From contig NC_089226.1 of NCBI RefSeq assembly GCF_963924675.1, positions 45,835,124 to 45,899,123 of the forward strand: DNA of 64,000 nucleotides, given 5' to 3'. The notes beneath the pieces are model-generated. The model was not told where the DNA came from. It searched no databases and was given only the letters and a program-made list of their open reading frames with translations. The stretch is from Phocoena phocoena. Its lineage: Eukaryota; Chordata; Mammalia; Artiodactyla; Phocoenidae. Every line of letters starts with the position of its first letter. Within the stretch, counting starts at the first letter, position 1. Positions 58,961-64,000 of the stretch are shown here, in pieces. Made by a program: the position numbers and the translations under genes.

Positions 58961-59351
58961 AAGAGTTTTCTTGGGACTTCCCCGATGGTGCAGTGGTCAA
59001 GAATCCACCTGGCAACGCAGGGGACACGAGTTCGATCCCTGGCCCGGGAAGATCCCACATGCCGTGGAGCAACTAAGCCCATGCGCCACAACTGCTGAGC
59101 CTGCGCTCTAGAGCCTGCAAGCCACAACTACTGAGCCCACGCGCCATAACTACTGAAGTGCACATGCTTAGAGCCCGTGCTCCACAACAAGAGAAGCCAC
59201 CGCAATGAGAGTGGCTCACCGCAACAAAGAGTAGCCCCTGCTCGCCACAACGAGAGAAAGCCTGCGCACAGCAAAGACCCAACGCAGCCAAAAGAAAATA
59301 AATAAATAAAAATAAAATAAAGTAGTGATATTTAAAAAAAAAGAGTTTTCT
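58961..59351 (+). mobile_element. CHR-type SINE (long form) with extra 3' bases
   Basis: GGGACTTCCCCGATGGTGCAG head at 58973, B box GAGTTCGATCCCTGG, three CACAACTACTGAGCC-type repeats, and CCCAACGCAGCC before an AAATAAATAAATA tail. Then a short non-repeat piece (GTAGTGATATTT) and a second A run. The 11-bp duplication AAGAGTTTTCT is perfect at 58961-58971 and 59341-59351. Confidence 0.95.
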
Positions 59352-60059
59352 AAACAGAAAGATTTTCCCCAAAAGCTGGGGAGCTCAGGACCCACAATAT
59401 TTATTAAATTCCAAGCAGGGAGTCTGGATCAACCTAAGCTCAGAGAGTTCTTTTGTCATTGAGGCAGAGCTGCCTGACTGCTGGGTTCCACCTATGTTTA
59501 CTTGTGTCTGGGAAGAGTATTTGGCATTCTGGAGTGCCATGTTAGCTCAGATTACCAGCCACATGCCCTTGGAATAAAGATTCACTGAACCTGCTGTCAG
59601 AAGAATTTCCCCTGCGGTGGCAGAGTGAAATCAACCTTTTTGGTGGAATACAGTTAAATCAATAAGCTGTGATGTTTAAACACATCTCAGAAACTGCCCA
59701 GAACCCTGACCTGAGTTTCAGAACATCACAAAAGTGAAATTTTTCCTGCTTTGTATAGCGATTCAAGGATACTAGGGAAGTTATTCATGAAATTTAACTG
59801 CTCTCTATACTTTAATTCCTTGGTCTAGCCATCTCTAAATGAGGCAGATCCCTTTTGTTTCTCTAGTAAATTTTCGTTAAATGTGTCTCTCAGAGTAACA
59901 GACCCATGCAATGTTAGATGAGTAATGCAAAAAATAAATAGATTTACTTCTGTATGATCCAAATATTCGAGAAACTCTGATTTCATATTTGGTGGGTTTC
60001 TTTAGTGCAGGATTTCTCAGAGCCTTTATTTTACATTAATTATGGCTACCTTATTGAGC
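59352..60059. other. unassigned non-coding sequence
   Basis: No gene or named repeat. Confidence 0.5.
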
Positions 60060-60285
60060 CATATTAAGCTATATGTCAGACAATGTGCCAAGCACTTTAA
60101 ATACATTACCTCATTTAATCTTTCCATCAAATTTGTGAAAAAGATATCGTCATCTACATTTTTTGAGGATGAAACTATGGCTCATAAAATCGAAATACCG
60201 TGTTTAGTGTCATAAACTCAGTGAACAGATCTTGAACCCAAACCTCCCTGACTTCAGAGTCCATGCTCTTAAACTTTATGCGGTA
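60060..60285 (-). mobile_element. MIR, minus strand
   Basis: CAGACAATGTGCCAAGCACTTTAAATAC, CTCATTTAATCTTTCC, GAGGATGAAACTATGGC, TTGAACCCAAACCTCCC, CAGAGTCCATGCTCTTAAAC. Confidence 0.9.
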
Positions 60286-60674
60286 TGCTCCCTATACTAT
60301 GAATCTCTATCTGTGGGGCAGTGTGTGCACTCTTTTCTAAATATATTTGAGGAGAAAATGATTTTCCATAGCGCCTTCTTGCTGCACCGGTGTTCAACAG
60401 AGTATGCTTTGTGAAACGCTACACCACTTACAGTGGATGATAAAGCCCTTTGTCTCTGACCCAGGAGTTTTGTGTTTTCTATCTACACCCAAGCAACTAT
60501 GCGAGGCTAGTTTATTAGCTTATGCAATTGTCCTGCTTCTAGCTTTCCTCTGCACTTGTCAAACTTATTGAGTAGGGTAAAATCCTAACAGATGGCATCA
60601 TAAGGGAGCATATGGTGCTCCCTAAATTTAGTAGAATAAAGAGAAACCAAAAAGTACAGGATGTGACCAGTTTC
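60286..60674. other. unassigned non-coding sequence
   Basis: No gene. Confidence 0.45.
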
Positions 60675-60840
60675 TTGCATCATTCACTCATTCTTTCTTT
60701 CAAAAGACATATTTTGAGTCAATGCCCTGTGTCAGGCTCTGATATGGATGAGACAGCTCCTGGTTTCAGCAAGCTCTTCATGGAATATAATAAGCAATTA
60801 GGCAAATGCTGAAATTATAAGTGTGTCCTTAAACATATTC
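60675..60840 (-). mobile_element. L2 3' end, minus strand
   Basis: CATTCACTCATTCTTTCTTTCAAAAG, GTCAATGCCCTGTGTCAGGCTC, GCAAGCTCTTCATGGAATATAATAAGC: reversed L2. Confidence 0.75.
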
Positions 60841-61460
60841 ACATGACACCAAAATAAAAGGTCAATTCTCCAAAAGTTGTCCAAAAATTGGGTAATTTAA
60901 AGAAGAGGAAAGATGCTGAAACTGTCTTCAACCTAATTAGACAAGGTGGTGTATGTATAAGTATCTGGCACTGTGTAACTTGTGTGTGACCCCTTATAAG
61001 TGCTCAGTAATTCTTTCCTGAATCTTAAATTCAGATGACCTCTATGTTGTATACATTGGTTCCAGTTTTTTTGAAACCAGGTGAGCTGGTTGTTCTCCTC
61101 CAAAAACAGACAAAATGTTAAAGCCCATTCAAAACCTAACAAATTGCCAATATGTTTGAAAGAGCAGTCAAGCCATTCGTGGCATGAAATTACCTGTGTG
61201 CTGAACAATGAAATAACACAAAACACCAAGAACTGTTAGGATGCCCCTGGGAGGTATTCCAGTTTTTAAATTTTAATGAATTAGAGGAGCAGAGAAGGAG
61301 AGAAATTATAGTATCCTCTTGTGAGAAGAACTGTTTGCCTTGCAGCTCAGAAGGCAAGGCCAACACTTAATGGTTCCAAATAGCCCTGAATGTTACTTGG
61401 TGATTTTTCCCAGGCCAACTGGTTATACAGGTGACTGCTCTTATCACTGTAGCCAAGGCA
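60841..61460. other. unassigned non-coding sequence
   Basis: TATCTGGCACTGTGTAACTTG to AAGTGCTCAGTAATTC at 60960-61012 looks like a MIR tail on the plus strand. No gene. Confidence 0.45.
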
Positions 61461-61560
61461 ATTGTAAAATATAGATTTTTTCAAAAAATTTTGATATCAA
61501 TTGTAAAATATAGATTTTATCAAAAAATTTTTGATATCAAAAAATATCTTTTGATATTAT
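61461..61560. repeat. 39-bp tandem duplication with hairpin-forming units
   Basis: ATTGTAAAATATAGATTTT starts at 61461 and again at 61500, each followed by a TCAAAAAATTTTTGATATCA-type palindrome. Two copies and a partial third (AAAAATATCTTTTGATATTATC). Confidence 0.85.
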
Positions 61561-61599
61561 CAAAAAGATGGTTGCAAAAATATGTCTATGGAGTTTGTC

Positions 61600-61670
61600 C
61601 ATGTATTAATTCATTTAATAAACATTTATTGAGCTCCTATTTTATGTCAGGTAATATATGAGGTGCTGAA
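61600..61670 (-). mobile_element. L2 3' terminus, minus strand
   Basis: TTAATTCATTTAATAAACATTTATTGAGCTCC and TATGTCAGGTAATATATGAGG: reversed L2 or MIR-like end. Confidence 0.7.
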
Positions 61671-62606
61671 CCAGTATTTATGTAATTCCTTGTCGTGTGT
61701 TTGAGTTGTTAAAATAACTAAAGCTGACCTCAAACTCTGCAAAAACTTTGCAGAAAGATAGACATGTAACCCCTTATATTAGAATCCTTCTGAATGAACA
61801 AAGCATCATCCTGTCCAAAAAGACATAATCTTCATGGAAAGTCACCCAAAAACTAAAGTTGTTATAGGAAGTTGGCAAACAGCCAACTCAGATTCATTTG
61901 TAAATGCTGCTGGAAGCAGCAACTTAGGAAGGACTGAGCAGCCTCTTCTGTGCCCTTGTACAAGACGGAAGGCAGAACAGTAACACACAGGCAGTAGAAC
62001 TGAAATCTTGAGTTATAGATATGATTAACCAAAGAGCCAAGAATCTGGAAGACAAAGGCAAGTGAATGGCTCCTTGTATTTTACAAGGTCTGACCAGGTT
62101 TTCAGTTTAAAAATATGCAGGTAATTTGTGTTGGAGCTCTAGTGTGTCAGGGAATATTCTTGAAAAACTAAACCAGAAAAGTTTCTGTCAGCATTAATTA
62201 AAATTAGATACTATAGAAGCCCAAGAAGGCATAATCCCTGGGGAAATGTGGAACTAAGGCTCCAGATAAATTCATGCTGCTGAAAGCATGGGAATGTCCT
62301 GTGGTATGGAGTATGGCCACCCGAGGTTCAAATGACAACATCTGAATAAAAGTACATTGTTGCCCAACTGGAGATTTTATTTCCTAGCATCCCTTGCAGC
62401 TAGGTGTGGTTATGTGATTAAGTTCTTGCCAGTGAGATGTGAGTGCAAGTGATGTGTGCAAATTCTGTCTCAATTACTTAAAGTTGCCTGTAAAGTGGTC
62501 CAGGACAGTGTTCAAGAGATGGCAGAGAAACAAAAGGGAGGACAGTCAGGTCCCTGTGTGTCTTCAGGGAGCCACAATGACCCACAGACCTGGACTGCTA
62601 CCTGTG
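61671..62606. other. unassigned non-coding sequence
   Basis: No gene. From about 62355 (GAGATTTTATTTCCTAGCATCC, CAGCTAGGTGTGG) the sequence recalls a common mammalian interspersed repeat that I cannot name. Confidence 0.45.
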
Positions 62607-62940
62607 AGAGAATATTTTTTATATATATATATAGTTATATATATATATATATAGTTATATAACTATATATATATAGTTATATATATATATATAGAGAGAG
62701 AGAGTATAGTTGATTTACAATGGTGTGTTAGTTTCAGGTGTACAGGCCATATACAACAAACCCACGGCAAACATCATTCTCAATGGTGAAAAACTGACAG
62801 CATTTCCTCTAAGATCAGGAACAAGACAAGGATGTCCACTCTCGCCACTATTATTCAACGTAGCTTTGGAAGTCCTAGCCACAGCAATCAGCGAAGAAAA
62901 AGAAATAAAAGGAATCCAAATTGGAAAAGAAGAGAATATT
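62607..62940 (-). mobile_element. small L1 insertion with 5' inversion (twin priming)
   Basis: AGAGAATATT is duplicated perfectly at 62607-62616 and 62931-62940. Between them the left part (62617-62745) is an L1 3' end in reverse (TAGTTGATTTACAATGGTG, TTAGTTTCAGGTGTACAG) with a TA-rich expansion. The right part (62746-62930) is L1 ORF2 reverse-transcriptase sequence in the plus orientation, matching 38126-38310 of the second L1. Opposite orientations inside one duplication are the sign of twin priming. Confidence 0.88.
62621..62704. repeat. (TA)n/(ATAG)n microsatellite ending in (GA)n
   Basis: Runs of TATATA interrupted by GTTATA, then GAGAGAGAGAG, within the L1 tail. Confidence 0.92.
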
Positions 62941-62989
62941 GTATTTTGAAATCTCATTATATCATTAACTATGAAATACTGTGTTTATG

Positions 62990-63150
62990 CCCTAACACAG
63001 TAATTCAGAGGAGGGCCTCTGAGAGGCACTGACATTTGAGGCAAGATGTGAATGATGAGAGAAAAACAATTATTTTGAAGAGTTGATGGAAAGATGTACT
63101 TGGGAGAGAGAATAAACGGTGCAGATGCCAGAAGGAGTTATTCTGAGTTC
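62990..63150 (-). mobile_element. L2 internal 3' region, minus strand
   Basis: GAGGAGGGCCTCTGAGAGGCACTGACATTTGAGGCAAGATGTGAATGATGAG is read in pieces as the reversed L2 motif (CTCTGAGAGGC, TGACATTTGAGGC, GATGTGAATGATG). Confidence 0.65.
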
Positions 63151-63915
63151 AAAGAGCCAAAAGAAGGCATCATCCAAGCACAGTAATGTAAGATAGCCTC
63201 TTACCCCACAAGCACTAAATGAGAAACACAGACATTTACCCAAGTTATCTCCAAACAGAGGCCCAGTTGTGATCACACAGACTCCCGAAGATGGTCTATA
63301 CATTGTTTTGTATTCCTACATAATGTCCAGAGATATACCTAACTAGCCCTGGAAGTAATAAAGCAATATCCATAGAAATCTCCCAAGTCCAGTAGTCACT
63401 GGCTGTGTCTACCCCTTGTTAATCCTGCTCCCTTATCTTTGTCATTCCTTCTTTCTCCACACTCACTGTGCTCAAGCTTCCTTCCCCAGTTAAGCTCAGC
63501 TCTCAGCAAAGAACCCAGAAAACTCCTTCAGACTAAAATAGAAGCAAATGGTTACCCTCAATCCATAATCCAGAATGAGAATATTCACAGTTTGACAAAA
63601 CTTAATTTCCAGCCTGTCTAAAAGAAAATTCTTACACTGAGATTTAAGTGTGGGAGTTGGGACTAATGTCTAGCTAATTCAGCTACGTTGAGGCCACCCA
63701 TATCCCAGCCTGATAAAACAACTTTATAGTCAGTCAGGACTTCATATTATTTGAGACTAAATTAAGCCAGGTATCTACCTTCTAAACCAGTAAAACCTAA
63801 GTATGCAAACCTTAAATAAGCTTCATGTGCTTTTCTTCCCAAAATGAAGCAATGGAGAACGTGACCTGTTAGAACTTCTCTGGGGTCAATTAAGTGTGCT
63901 TGGTTCTAACTCTGA
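63151..63915. other. unassigned non-coding sequence
   Basis: No gene or named repeat. Confidence 0.5.
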
Positions 63916-64000
63916 CATAAATCACAGCAAGATCTTTTTTTGACCCACCTCCTAGAGTAATGGAAATAAAAACAAAAATAAGCAAATGGGACCTAATGAA
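63916..64000 (+). mobile_element. 5'-truncated L1, continues past the window
   Basis: AATCACAGCAAGATC, TTTGACCCACCTCCTAGAG and GCAAATGGGACCTAATGAA are the complement of 25810-25885 in the minus-strand L1, that is, the late ORF2 part. The element starts here by 5' truncation and its 3' end lies outside. Confidence 0.9.

Overview
The window looks like nuclear DNA of a placental mammal, most likely a whale or dolphin. Three things point there: several tRNA-derived SINEs of the CHR type (head GGGCTTCCCTGGTGG, tail of A or AAATA repeats), L1 elements whose 3' ends match the cetartiodactyl type, and a deep background of MIR, L2, MLT1/MLT2 and MER5-like fossils shared by placental mammals. The short CHR form, with its CGGAGCCTGTGCTCCGC segment, is as I remember it typical of toothed whales. 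That assignment is from memory and not from a search.

I find no host protein-coding exon, rRNA, tRNA or other functional RNA gene. Every open frame that I can identify belongs to a broken L1 retrotransposon; the other long frames are chance readings through repeats or unassigned DNA. The window reads as intergenic or deep intronic sequence.

Layout. 1-13.9 kb: unassigned sequence with an old L1 fossil, three CHR SINEs (2351-2544 minus, 2981-3195 plus, 9131-9339 plus), an MLT1 LTR with a perfect 5-bp target duplication (5855-6212), and L2 and MIR pieces. 13.9-16.7 kb: a long ancient L1 on the minus strand. 16.7-24.2 kb: MIR, MER5-like and L2 fossils, including a 1-kb L2 tail (23225-24245). 24.25-31.0 kb: a nearly full-length young L1 (24801-30706, minus) inserted into an older L1 of the same orientation, with a 12-bp target duplication at a TT/AAAA site. 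31.7-35.2 kb: L2, MLT1 and MIR. 35.2-38.8 kb: a second young L1 on the plus strand, lacking most of its 5' UTR and all of its 3' end, followed by an L2. 39.7-41.5 kb: unassigned. 41.5-49.4 kb: dense nested fossils (MER5-like in L2, L1 tail in L2, MIR in L2, MLT2 LTR with a TG/TA expansion, MER53-like palindrome). 49.4-64 kb: MLT1 LTRs, MIRs, three more CHR SINEs, one of which is fused to an L1 fragment (51930-52354), a small twin-primed L1 (62607-62940), and the start of another L1 running off the right end.

The content is a record of successive insertions and not a gene system. The points most worth a second look are the SINE-L1 composite with shared target duplications, the twin-primed L1, the L1 without a 3' end, and the inverted pair of long L1s. 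I see no evidence of a previously undescribed biological system.
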